This document shows positions 17,942-25,924 of a DNA stretch of 64,000 bases, one piece after another. A program made the position numbers and the translations under genes. The number at the start of each line of letters is the position of its first letter. Positions within the stretch are counted from its first letter, which is position 1. The notes beneath the pieces are model-generated. The model was not told the origin of the DNA. It saw only the letters and a program-made list of their open reading frames with translations, and did no database searches. The stretch comes from Sulfurimonas aquatica (lineage in GTDB: Bacteria > Campylobacterota > Campylobacteria > Campylobacterales > Sulfurimonadaceae), in the NCBI RefSeq assembly GCF_017357825.1, contig NZ_CP046072.1:124001-188000 (forward strand), in the 5' to 3' direction.

Positions 17942-19420
17942 TTAAGTGTTTTGTTTTTGTACAAGAGTTTTAAACTCTTGTATAGCTACTGGTTTAGAAC
18001 AGTAGTATCCTTGATAGCTCTCACATTTAAGTTGGCGTAATATCTGTAGTTGGCTCTCTTCTTCTACCCCTTCTGCAAGAACCTTTAGTCCAAGTGAGTG
18101 ACTCATGGCGATGATGGCCTTGGTAATCTCTACATCATTTTCATCTCGATCTATCTCATCGATAAATGATTTATCAATTTTTATCTTCTGGATAGGGAGT
18201 CTTTTAAGATAAGAAAGAGAGGAGTACCCCGTTCCAAAATCATCTATGGAGAGGGTTATTCCAAGATTACGTAGTGTATCTAAAACACTACAAGCATGTT
18301 CATACTCTTTCATAATCATGGTCTCAGTTACTTCAAACTCTAGATAAGATGGATTTAAAGAGGTAGAATTTAGTATATTTTGCACAGATTGGACAAAACC
18401 TTGATGACGAATCTGTTTTAAGGAGAGATTAACAGCGATATTATTAAGCACGTATCCTGAATCAAGCAGCATTTTCATATCTATACATGCCTGCTCTAAG
18501 ACCTGAACTCCAATCTCAACGATATAGCCCTTTTCTTCAGCTAATGGAATAAACTCAAAAGGCATAGTAAAACCATGTTCAGGATGAATCCATCTGACAA
18601 GAGCTTCAGCTCCTGTAATCTTACCTGTTGCTATATCTACTTGGGGTTGATATAAAACTATAAACTCTTTGTTGTCTATAGCTTTTATAAGAGACTCGTT
18701 GAGTTTTTGATCAGCAAGGATCTGCTTGCTAATGTCTGAGGTAAAAAATGAGTATGCATCTCTCCCTTTTTCTTTAGAGAGATACATTGCAATGTCAGCG
18801 TTTTTTAACATTTGTAGAGCTGTTTGACCATCTTCATAGACGTTTATACCTATACTAAACGATATTTTTATGATGTGCCCTTCGATGTCAAAAGGTTCAC
18901 TAAAAGCTTTTTGTATATTCTCTGCAATAATAGAACAGTCATCAATGTGTGCTAAATCATCTAAAAGAAGAACAAACTCATCGCCTCCCCATCTAGCAAG
19001 TGTATCGCAAGAGCGAATACGACTCTCTATGGTCCTACTAACGGTTATAAGTAGTTCATCGCCTATGTCATGACCTAGCGTGTCATTGATCGTTTTAAAA
19101 TGATCTACATCAAAAAAGAGAACCGCTATGTTGCGTTTGTTTCTCTGAATCTGTTTGAGTGTAAGTTCCAGCTCTTTTTCAAATAGTTTTCTATTTGTTA
19201 ATCCTGTAAGACTATCAAAAAAGGCCATATTTTGAAGTTGTGTGTTTGTCTCTGTAAGTTCTGCAGAATTTACTACAAGTGCATTCTCTAATAGAATACG
19301 CTCTTTATCTTTTTCTACATAATAATCACCGATAAGTGTAAAAAAGTTTTGAAGTTTTTCATCTTCGAGATACTCTTCTCCTAGCCCTTTTTTTATTTGG
19401 CGTTTGAGTAATCGGTGCAT
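17942..19420 (-). CDS. GGDEF-EAL bifunctional c-di-GMP protein
   Basis: 492 residues with no membrane helix. A short N-terminal helical region (1-75, coiled coil) precedes a GGDEF domain with intact RWGGDEFVLL and the RxxD site RSCD five residues upstream. The EAL domain has GAEALVRW, the helix ending in DDFGTGYSSLSYL and KIDKSFI, so the metal and catalytic residues look present. Both cyclase and phosphodiesterase activity are possible. It lies 10 bases downstream of a FIST-domain gene on the same strand, so FIST is likely its sensory partner. Confidence 0.9.
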   Translation of the reverse strand: MHRLLKRQIKKGLGEEYLEDEKLQNFFTLIGDYYVEKDKERILLENALVVNSAELTETNTQLQNMAFFDSLTGLTNRKLFEKELELTLKQIQRNKRNIAVLFFDVDHFKTINDTLGHDIGDELLITVSRTIESRIRSCDTLARWGGDEFVLLLDDLAHIDDCSIIAENIQKAFSEPFDIEGHIIKISFSIGINVYEDGQTALQMLKNADIAMYLSKEKGRDAYSFFTSDISKQILADQKLNESLIKAIDNKEFIVLYQPQVDIATGKITGAEALVRWIHPEHGFTMPFEFIPLAEEKGYIVEIGVQVLEQACIDMKMLLDSGYVLNNIAVNLSLKQIRHQGFVQSVQNILNSTSLNPSYLEFEVTETMIMKEYEHACSVLDTLRNLGITLSIDDFGTGYSSLSYLKRLPIQKIKIDKSFIDEIDRDENDVEITKAIIAMSHSLGLKVLAEGVEEESQLQILRQLKCESYQGYYCSKPVAIQEFKTLVQKQNT

Positions 19421-19430
19421 CTTTTACGAC

Positions 19431-20555
19431 CTAGTTTTCGTTTATGATTGTAAGTGTCATAGTTTGGTTGTGAAGAGCACACTCACTAAAACCAACAAGA
19501 GGAGCTAGCTCCCCATAAGAGTAAAATCCAGCGATAGTACTCTCTTTTCCAATGACTTCTTCAATGGCGTCAATCTCCTCTTCTACAAGCTGCGACAAGA
19601 TTATACGTCTACCAACACAACTAACAGCGATACACAAGCTGTTTTCCTTTGTTCTAGAATAAGCTTGCTCAGCAGCTAAGCCTGCATTGTCTATGAGTCT
19701 GTCCATGTTTGATTTCATAAGACGGCAGTGAAAACCCTCAGGAATATCGCCGGCAAATGTGAGACTTTGTGTCTCTTCATCAACAGCGAGAAGAGTACGA
19801 ATAAGAGGCTCCTGTGTTAAATCTTTTCTAATAGCAATTGGAAACTTTAGCCCACTTGCAGGAAGATCTTTTGTCTCATCTCCTAGGTAAGATTTATAGA
19901 GTTCAAGTGCAGGTTTTCCGTCAATTTCATAAAGGATATTGCCCTTTGACTTTGTGATAATTCTCTCTGCTCCAAACTCATCCCAGCCTGCAAAACAACC
20001 ACTCTTAATCTCTAATGAGTCACCATAAAAACCAAGGGCTGCAACTCTTTTACTTTTGGGTACATCATTAGCTACGACATAAGTTTGTGCAAAGTCCACT
20101 CCATCGCCCGCTAGTCCACCAGTAAGTAAAACTCCTTCTGGTAGGACTTCATTAAAACCATCTGCTATCTCGCTTCCATTGACATTGAGACCATCACTAA
20201 GGACAAAAACATGTTTTAAATCTTCGCTATTAAGTTCTTGAGCTAGTTTTTTAGCCGTAGGCATTGACTCTTCTGCTGTATCAAAGTCTGCAGATACGAT
20301 TTTGATACGGCCTTGATCAAATGAGACAAGAGTCGCAACTGTTATGTCATCAACCCTTTGTCCTATAATAGACCCAGCAGTAGAACAACCCAGAATATTA
20401 CTTTGAGGGTAGAGTTTTTTGAGGTCACCGTAGCTACTAGTTTTAAAATAATCACCATTACCAAAGAGTAAAATAAGTTGAGGATTTTTGACTTCATTTT
20501 TTGACGCGTTTTGCCATCCGTTTTCATTACTATATAAAAGTTGAGAAGTTGTCAT
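19431..20555 (-). CDS. FIST-domain sensory protein
   Basis: A 374-residue cytoplasmic protein with FIST_N (about 30-220, including NILGCSTAGSI and LTGGLAGDG) and FIST_C (about 225-355, including EESTIAGFYSYGELAPL recognisable around GFYSYGE). FIST proteins are thought to bind small ligands, possibly amino acids, and usually sit beside signalling output domains. Here the output would be the GGDEF-EAL protein 10 bases downstream. No enzymatic motif is seen. Confidence 0.87.
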   Translation of the reverse strand: MTTSQLLYSNENGWQNASKNEVKNPQLILLFGNGDYFKTSSYGDLKKLYPQSNILGCSTAGSIIGQRVDDITVATLVSFDQGRIKIVSADFDTAEESMPTAKKLAQELNSEDLKHVFVLSDGLNVNGSEIADGFNEVLPEGVLLTGGLAGDGVDFAQTYVVANDVPKSKRVAALGFYGDSLEIKSGCFAGWDEFGAERIITKSKGNILYEIDGKPALELYKSYLGDETKDLPASGLKFPIAIRKDLTQEPLIRTLLAVDEETQSLTFAGDIPEGFHCRLMKSNMDRLIDNAGLAAEQAYSRTKENSLCIAVSCVGRRIILSQLVEEEIDAIEEVIGKESTIAGFYSYGELAPLVGFSECALHNQTMTLTIINEN

Positions 20556-20673
20556 ACTAAACCTTTTTTAATGAAATTTTATTACAATGATTATAACATA
20601 ATAGTTTTTGACTTTATTAGCCTGTTTGTTAAAGCTTGGTAAAATACACTATTAATTTAACAAATGGATATAT

Positions 20674-21510
20674 ATGTATAAAATACTTTTAACTCTTTTT
20701 TTTGTAGGCCTATTAAACGCAGAGGTATATGATGGTATCGCTATAGTTGTAAAAGATGAGGCTATAACTCTTTTAGATATTAAAAATGAGATGAAAACTT
20801 CAAAAGTCGATGCAAAACAAGCTAGCGACCTACTTATTCGTCAAAAGCTAGAAAAGATAGAGATTGATGAGCGAAGAATATCTGTTTCAAGCACAGAAGT
20901 ATATGATGACATAAAGCAGATGGCTGCGAGAAATAACATGAGTATAAGCACTCTATATGATGCCATAAGAGACTCAAATGGACTCAATTCGACTGAGCTA
21001 AAAGAGAAGATAAAACAAAAGCTTTTAAGTCAAAAGCTATACTCGGCTATTGCATACTCATCAGTGGAAGAGCCAAGTCAAAGAGAGATAAAAGAGTACT
21101 TTGAAATGAACAAAGAGAAGTATAGTCACCCCTCTGAGTTTAGCGTTATCATCTATGAATCTAAAGATGGTGCCAGACTTCAAGAAAAAGTATCAAATCC
21201 AATGATTTATGCTCCCGATATTAGTATGAATGAGCAAGTATTAGCGTATGACAGAGTCTCTCCTGAACTTGCTAAACTACTTCAAAATACACCCCTTAAT
21301 AGCTTTACACAAGTAGTGCCAAATGGACAGGGCAGTTTTATGAGTTTTTATTTAAAAGAGATAAAATCAGCTGGCGAGGGAAGTATAGAGGGCTCTAAAA
21401 ATGAAATCATAAACGCCATCATGGCTGAAAAACGAGAGCAAGTGTTAGGCGATCATTTTGCAAGACTTCGCCATAACACTGAGATAAACATTATACGAGA
21501 GGTAGAGTAG
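20674..21510 (+). CDS. Periplasmic SurA-like peptidyl-prolyl isomerase/chaperone
   Basis: 278 residues with a signal peptide (MYKILLTLFFVGLLNAEVYDG), a SurA_N-type helical chaperone domain (about 17-130, starting VYDGIAIVVKDEAIT) and a shortened parvulin-like domain (about 140-250, with YSHPSEFSVIIYE). It should help fold outer membrane proteins in the periplasm. Its parvulin half is poor in the usual active-site residues, so isomerase activity is doubtful. It is followed after 4 bases by a dCMP deaminase gene. Confidence 0.78.
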   Translation: MYKILLTLFFVGLLNAEVYDGIAIVVKDEAITLLDIKNEMKTSKVDAKQASDLLIRQKLEKIEIDERRISVSSTEVYDDIKQMAARNNMSISTLYDAIRDSNGLNSTELKEKIKQKLLSQKLYSAIAYSSVEEPSQREIKEYFEMNKEKYSHPSEFSVIIYESKDGARLQEKVSNPMIYAPDISMNEQVLAYDRVSPELAKLLQNTPLNSFTQVVPNGQGSFMSFYLKEIKSAGEGSIEGSKNEIINAIMAEKREQVLGDHFARLRHNTEINIIREVE

Positions 21511-21514
21511 ACTT

Positions 21515-21952
21515 ATGCTTAGCGATGTAAACTTCATAAATATAGCACTCGAGTTGTCAACCGCTTCAAAGTGTGTCTCCAAGCAAGTAGGTGCAGTTAT
21601 AGTTAAAGATGGACGGATTTTAAGTACAGGCTATAATGGTACCCCGGCTGGTTTTACAAACTGTAGCGATCACTGGAAAGGCAAATATACTCGTGAACAT
21701 CATGAGTGGAGTAAGACTTATGAGATTCATGCTGAGATGAATGCCATCATATGGGCGGCGCGTGAGGGTATAAGTATAGAGGGTGCTACTATCTATGTAA
21801 CACTAGAGCCATGTAGTGAGTGTTCTAAAAATGTCATAGCGAGTGGGATAAAACGCATAGTCTATGCAAAACCATACGAGCATACTCACTCAGAGGTTAT
21901 CTCTAAGTTTATTAAAGATAACGGTGTGAGTATTGAGATGTTAAGCGTTTAA
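21515..21952 (+). CDS. dCMP deaminase family protein (ComEB-like)
   Basis: 145 residues with the cytidine/deoxycytidylate deaminase zinc site: HAEMNAI supplies His and catalytic Glu, and EPCSECS supplies the two Cys. The STGYNGTPAGFTNCSDH segment is typical of dCMP deaminases. It would convert dCMP to dUMP for thymidylate synthesis. It sits 4 bases after the SurA-like gene. Its 3' end overlaps the convergent ArsC-like gene by 12 bases. Confidence 0.9.
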   Translation: MLSDVNFINIALELSTASKCVSKQVGAVIVKDGRILSTGYNGTPAGFTNCSDHWKGKYTREHHEWSKTYEIHAEMNAIIWAAREGISIEGATIYVTLEPCSECSKNVIASGIKRIVYAKPYEHTHSEVISKFIKDNGVSIEMLSV

Positions 21953-22294
21953 AAACTCTGTAATAGCTGAGCTTGGTCTACCTATGATAGCTTTGCCATC
22001 TTTAAAAATAACTGGTCTTTGTATCAGCTTTGGATTCTCTAGCATTGCATCTATAAGTGCTTCTTCATCTTGAACATTTTTTAAATCTAACTCTTTGTAT
22101 ACTGCTTCAGTTGTGCGCATTAGCTCTCTTGCACTCATGCCTAACATCTTTAAAGCCTCTTTTAACTCATCTTTTGTTGGCAGTGAATCTAGATATTTTA
22201 CTACCTCTACGTCATTGCTACTCTCTTGCGCTATGGCTACACCTTCACGAGATTTTGTACATCTTGGGTTATGCCAAATGGTTACTTTGCTCAA
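21941..22294 (-). CDS. arsC: ArsC-family arsenate reductase (glutaredoxin type) or relative
   Basis: A 117-residue thioredoxin-fold protein. The catalytic Cys is in WHNPRCTKSR (Cys12), and RPVIFKDGKAIIGRP supplies the arginines that bind oxyanion. This is the ArsC/Spx/YffB superfamily. The single active Cys without CXXC, and the conserved arginines, favour glutaredoxin-coupled arsenate reductase. No arsenite exporter or ArsR is adjacent, so the in vivo role is not certain. It overlaps the dCMP deaminase gene tail to tail. Confidence 0.8.
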   Translation of the reverse strand: MSKVTIWHNPRCTKSREGVAIAQESSNDVEVVKYLDSLPTKDELKEALKMLGMSARELMRTTEAVYKELDLKNVQDEEALIDAMLENPKLIQRPVIFKDGKAIIGRPSSAITEFLNA

Positions 22295-22382
22295 TTTTCT
22301 TCCTTTTTTTTGTTAACATTTTACACTATAATGATGTCTAATAACTTAAGGGTGGTTTATGCCCTTTAGATGGAGTGTAATT

Positions 22383-22907
22383 ATGAAACATGCTGGTACC
22401 TATCATACTCTAGCAAACTTTGGAAGGGAGCTGTTAGAAAAAAGAACACTCGCTGAAGGCTTGCCTCTTATTGCTACTTATGCTAAAAATGTTATCAATG
22501 CAGATCGCTGTTCTATCTTTATGTATGATGCAGTAGAGAAGTACTTCTGGACAACTCTAGCTGATGGCGTTGAAAAGATTATAATTTCATCTGATAAGGG
22601 CATAGTAGGGTATACACTTAAAACAGAAAAACCAGTGGTTGCTAATGATGCTTATGCACATCCAAGTTTTCTTCCTGAAGTTGACAAAGAGACGGGATAC
22701 AAAACTGAGAATGTTATTACCGCTCCTATATTTAGCTCAAAAAGAGAGATTATAGGAATCCTTCAACTTTTAAATAAACCAACAGACTTTGATAGTGATG
22801 ATGTGAAGTTTATGGTCTTTTTTTCTCACTATGTTAGTGGATTCTTAGAACTTACAAACATATATCTTCAAGAAGATAGAAGATTACTAAAAGCGAATGA
22901 AAAATGA
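22383..22907 (+). CDS. Stand-alone GAF-domain protein (first of a tandem pair)
   Basis: About 174 residues comprising essentially one GAF domain (NADRCSIFMYD, DKGIVGYTL, NVITAPIFSSKREIIGILQLLNK). No output domain is attached, so it must signal by binding another protein. I prefer ATG 22383, with GGAG 7 bases upstream; ATG 22359 with AAGGGTGG upstream would add eight residues and cannot be excluded. Its stop overlaps the start of a paralogous GAF gene (ATGA). Confidence 0.83.
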   Translation: MKHAGTYHTLANFGRELLEKRTLAEGLPLIATYAKNVINADRCSIFMYDAVEKYFWTTLADGVEKIIISSDKGIVGYTLKTEKPVVANDAYAHPSFLPEVDKETGYKTENVITAPIFSSKREIIGILQLLNKPTDFDSDDVKFMVFFSHYVSGFLELTNIYLQEDRRLLKANEK

Positions 22908-23386
22908 ATAAGTTAAATCAAATAGGTGAATTTGGCAAAGAGTTGATGACATCTACAAATATAGATGAGACACTCGCTATCATAGCAACGGAAGCAAAAA
23001 GATTGGCAAATGCTGATAGATGCTCAATATTTATAGTAGATGAAGAGGATGATGTTCTATGGAGTATTTTAAGTGATGGAATAGGCAGAATAGTGGTAGC
23101 TCTTAATGCTGGTATTGTCGGGGATACTTACACAACACAAGAGGCACAAATAGTAAATAAGCCTTATGAAGAAGAGCGATTTTTACAAAACATAGATAAA
23201 AAGAGTGGCTATATTACAAAAAATATGATTACTGTGCCTATTTTTAACTCTAGGCAAGAAGTAATGGGAATCATCCAGCTTTTAAATAAAGCTGATGGGG
23301 ATTTTACAGAGTTTGACAAAGAAACATTTACGTTTTTTGCAAACTATGTGAGTGGGAGTTTAGAACTACTTTTGATGCAGGAGTAA
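22904..23386 (+). CDS. Stand-alone GAF-domain protein (second of a tandem pair)
   Basis: 160 residues, clearly paralogous to the preceding gene (NADRCSIFIVDEEDD, NAGIVGDTYTTQ, NMITVPIFNSRQEVMGIIQLLNKADG). Like its neighbour it has no output domain. The ATGA overlap implies coupled translation and perhaps a heterodimer. Its 3' end overlaps the convergent lytic transglycosylase gene by 21 bases. Confidence 0.83.
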   Translation: MNKLNQIGEFGKELMTSTNIDETLAIIATEAKRLANADRCSIFIVDEEDDVLWSILSDGIGRIVVALNAGIVGDTYTTQEAQIVNKPYEEERFLQNIDKKSGYITKNMITVPIFNSRQEVMGIIQLLNKADGDFTEFDKETFTFFANYVSGSLELLLMQE

Positions 23387-24340
23387 GTGTGCATCATAAG
23401 CGAGTCTCATCACACCAACCGCATAATTAGATGAGTTGTTATAACGCATAATCTTTTTTACGTACTCTTTCATGTATGCAAGCTCTGGTTTTCCTTTAGT
23501 GAAGCATTGGTAGATTTTTCCGCTTTTACTCGTTTCATACACAAATGAAGCATCTTTGTTTTTAAATTCATACTCATACCACTGACTCTCAACACCTGGA
23601 AGATAAGGGAGTTCATTCCAATCAAGTGGCTTGTTATATCCTGCTTTTTTATTTAAAAAAGTTGCCACGGAGACTATTGCGTCTTCCATCTTTGTTAGAT
23701 CTACAACCTTATCTATGTAAGACTCGGCATAGATAAAACTGTTGGGCATAAACTGCGGGATTCCAACTGCTCCTGCATATGAACTAGGAAGGTTACACTG
23801 CTCAGGAGTTACATCTTTAGCATAGCAGTGTTTGATGATAGAGATCATATTTGTTTTGCCAAGATTGATAAGCCACTTCTCCCTAGTTGAGTTTGGTTTA
23901 GCACGTGTGAGCATAGTGTTGAAAACTATAAACGCATCATGTGTGGGTTTAATCTCTCCTAGTTTTGTCTCTTTGAGTAAAATAGCTGCAATTATCTCTT
24001 TATTTACCCCATACTCTAGCTCAGCATAGTCATAAACATCTTTATACTTCTTGATGTTCTCTACCATTTTAGGTACTGATTTTACTAAAACATTGTTCGC
24101 TTTTTTCTCATTTTCTTGATGAGTTTTTAGTTTATTTGGCTGTAGATATTTCCAGCTTATCTCATCAAACTTTTTTGTTTTAAAGTAAGAAGTTAAAAAC
24201 TGGTTTGCATATTTTATGGAAACACCATCTTTTACTACTGCTTTACATATATCTTCATAATGTGGGGTTCTGAATTTACAGTTATCATACTTTGCAAAAG
24301 CAAGCACGCTTAAACTTATGAGTAGAAGTAACTTAATCAT
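23366..24340 (-). CDS. Lytic murein transglycosylase, MltB/SLT2 family
   Basis: 324 residues with a signal peptide (MIKLLLLISLSVLAFA). The SLT2 domain has the catalytic Glu in ILLKETKLGEI (about residue 121) and the substrate groove motif YAGAVGIPQFMPNSF. It cuts glycan strands to leave 1,6-anhydro-MurNAc ends, which is the substrate class used by the AnmK encoded upstream. It is the last gene of the salvage cluster; its ATG lies inside the end of murU (8-base overlap). The missing lipobox suggests a soluble periplasmic rather than lipoprotein form. Confidence 0.87.
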   Translation of the reverse strand: MIKLLLLISLSVLAFAKYDNCKFRTPHYEDICKAVVKDGVSIKYANQFLTSYFKTKKFDEISWKYLQPNKLKTHQENEKKANNVLVKSVPKMVENIKKYKDVYDYAELEYGVNKEIIAAILLKETKLGEIKPTHDAFIVFNTMLTRAKPNSTREKWLINLGKTNMISIIKHCYAKDVTPEQCNLPSSYAGAVGIPQFMPNSFIYAESYIDKVVDLTKMEDAIVSVATFLNKKAGYNKPLDWNELPYLPGVESQWYEYEFKNKDASFVYETSKSGKIYQCFTKGKPELAYMKEYVKKIMRYNNSSNYAVGVMRLAYDAHLLLHQK

Positions 24341-24986
24341 TTATATCCTTTAATCTTTTTGGCGTACCTATGTCATGCCACATTTTCTCAAACACTTCAC
24401 CACTTATTTGCTCTTTGTCTATAGAGTCTCTAAGAAGTGGTGCCAATGGGCTTTTTTCTATCTTCACATCTTTAAAAAAAAGAGGTGAATAGTACGCTAT
24501 TCCTGAGAATGTGTACATTTTTTTCGACTTGTTAATAACTAAAGCATCTTTAAGTCCAAAATCTCCTTTTTTGTTGTGTTCAGGATTAGAAACTAAAATG
24601 AGATGGGCTAATTTATCTTTTAAATCAAACGAAGCATCAAACTCGTACTCACAAAACACATCTCCATTTACAACCAAAAAAGGCTCATTTGCTAAAAGAT
24701 GAAGCGCGTTTTTAATGCCACCCCCGCTCTCTAGTGCTCCACTCTCTTGCTCATCCGAATAAGTAATGTTAACTCCCCATCTTGAGCCATCACCAAGTGC
24801 TTGGGGTATTTTAAACCCTAGATGGGCTATGTTTATGACTATGTCTTTAAAGCCATTGCGTTTAAGATTTTCTAAATGCCAGACTATAAGTGGTTTGCCT
24901 CTTACTTCAAGTAGGGGTTTTGGAAGAGAGTCGGTTAGTGGTCGCATCCTCTCCCCTCGACCGGCTGCTAGTATCATAGCCCTCAT
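24333..24986 (-). CDS. murU: N-acetylmuramate-1-phosphate uridylyltransferase (MurU-like)
   Basis: A 217-residue nucleotidyltransferase, near the length of Pseudomonas MurU. It opens with MILAAGRGERMRPLTDSLPK, has the sugar-nucleotide site LLEVRGKPLIVWHLENL, the stretch SGALESGGGIKNAL and the metal-binding FLVVNGDVF. It would join MurNAc-1-phosphate and UTP to make UDP-MurNAc. The pairing with an AmgK-like kinase directly upstream (TAATG junction) is what separates it from other sugar-1-phosphate nucleotidyltransferases such as HddC or mannose-type enzymes. Confidence 0.82.
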   Translation of the reverse strand: MRAMILAAGRGERMRPLTDSLPKPLLEVRGKPLIVWHLENLKRNGFKDIVINIAHLGFKIPQALGDGSRWGVNITYSDEQESGALESGGGIKNALHLLANEPFLVVNGDVFCEYEFDASFDLKDKLAHLILVSNPEHNKKGDFGLKDALVINKSKKMYTFSGIAYYSPLFFKDVKIEKSPLAPLLRDSIDKEQISGEVFEKMWHDIGTPKRLKDIND

Positions 24987-25924
24987 TAGGCATGCTCTTT
25001 TAAAAACTCTGAGAGATTTTTTGTCTCTTCGTATCTGCTCGCAGTTTCAACTACATACTTTAGAGTTAGCGGAATGTCTTTTAAGTAGCCATCCTTGCCA
25101 TCACGAAGGTGTAAACGCGAGAAAATTCCGAGTACTTTTATGTGTCGTTGTAGTCCCATAAAATCAAACCACTTTAAAAATTCACCATTACCTGTTTTTA
25201 GCCCTAGTTTATCTCTAAACGCAAGGACTAACTCTTCTATCTCTTCGCGTTTAAACTCTATATAGCAGTCTTTTAAGAGCGATACTAAATCATAGGTGAT
25301 AGCTCCACTCATAGCGTCTTGATAATCTATAACGCCTATCTGTTTGTTAGTCGTTAGCATAATGTTGCGAGAGTGATAATCACGATGTACAAAAACACCT
25401 TGAGGTTGAGAGAGAACGATCTCAGATATGCTATCAAGAGCCTTTTGCATCATCTCTTTTTGCTCTTGAGTAAGCTTGATTGAGAGTTTTTGTTTTAGAT
25501 ACCACTCACTCATTAAGTCCATTTCAAAATGTAAGAATTTTTTATCATAAAGAGGGAGGGAGCTAGCATCCGCTTTTTGCATATTTATTATTTCATCTAT
25601 GGCACTAGTGTAAAGCTCTCTAAAGTTTTTAGAATCTAAAATATTTAAAAGATGAGTGTCTCCAAAGTCTTCTATGATTAAGTAGCCATCTTCAAGATTT
25701 TTCTCATAGATAGTTGGCACTTTTACTCGAGCCGCTTCAAGTCTTGAAGTGACGTCTAAAAAAGGCGCTAAAGACTCTTTTTCAAGTGAAGAGTCCATAA
25801 GCAGATAAGTTTCACTCTCTTGCGTTAGTCTGTAGTATTTTCTAAAACTAGCGTCTGCCGAAGCTATGCTAAGTTTATAATTTTTATAAGGGGTTGTATT
25901 TAGCCACTCTTTTATTTTATCCAT
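24986..25924 (-). CDS. amgK: N-acetylmuramate/N-acetylglucosamine 1-kinase (AmgK-like)
   Basis: About 312 residues of the aminoglycoside-phosphotransferase (APH) fold. Visible motifs are the ATP-loop segment DASFRKYYRLT, the catalytic loop VHRDYHSRNIML and the metal site GVIDYQDAMSG, the last being typical of AmgK. It would phosphorylate MurNAc (and GlcNAc) at C1. I place the start at ATG 25924, where it overlaps the anmK stop by 8 bases and has GGAG 7 bases upstream; a longer start at 25978 would overlap anmK by 62 bases. Function is strengthened by murU directly downstream. Confidence 0.82.
   Translation of the reverse strand: MDKIKEWLNTTPYKNYKLSIASADASFRKYYRLTQESETYLLMDSSLEKESLAPFLDVTSRLEAARVKVPTIYEKNLEDGYLIIEDFGDTHLLNILDSKNFRELYTSAIDEIINMQKADASSLPLYDKKFLHFEMDLMSEWYLKQKLSIKLTQEQKEMMQKALDSISEIVLSQPQGVFVHRDYHSRNIMLTTNKQIGVIDYQDAMSGAITYDLVSLLKDCYIEFKREEIEELVLAFRDKLGLKTGNGEFLKWFDFMGLQRHIKVLGIFSRLHLRDGKDGYLKDIPLTLKYVVETASRYEETKNLSEFLKEHA

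Noticed and set aside
15019-20555. Signal that the two GGDEF genes flanking gltX were laterally acquired
   Set aside because: Codon use and AT content look like the rest of the window and there are no flanking repeats.
22057-22341. Leu/His-rich plus-strand frames over the ArsC-like gene
   Set aside because: They are complements of a clear thioredoxin-fold gene and have biased composition.
24766-25161. 131-codon plus-strand frame over murU/amgK
   Set aside because: It spans the overlap of two well-supported genes on the other strand and has no recognisable sequence.
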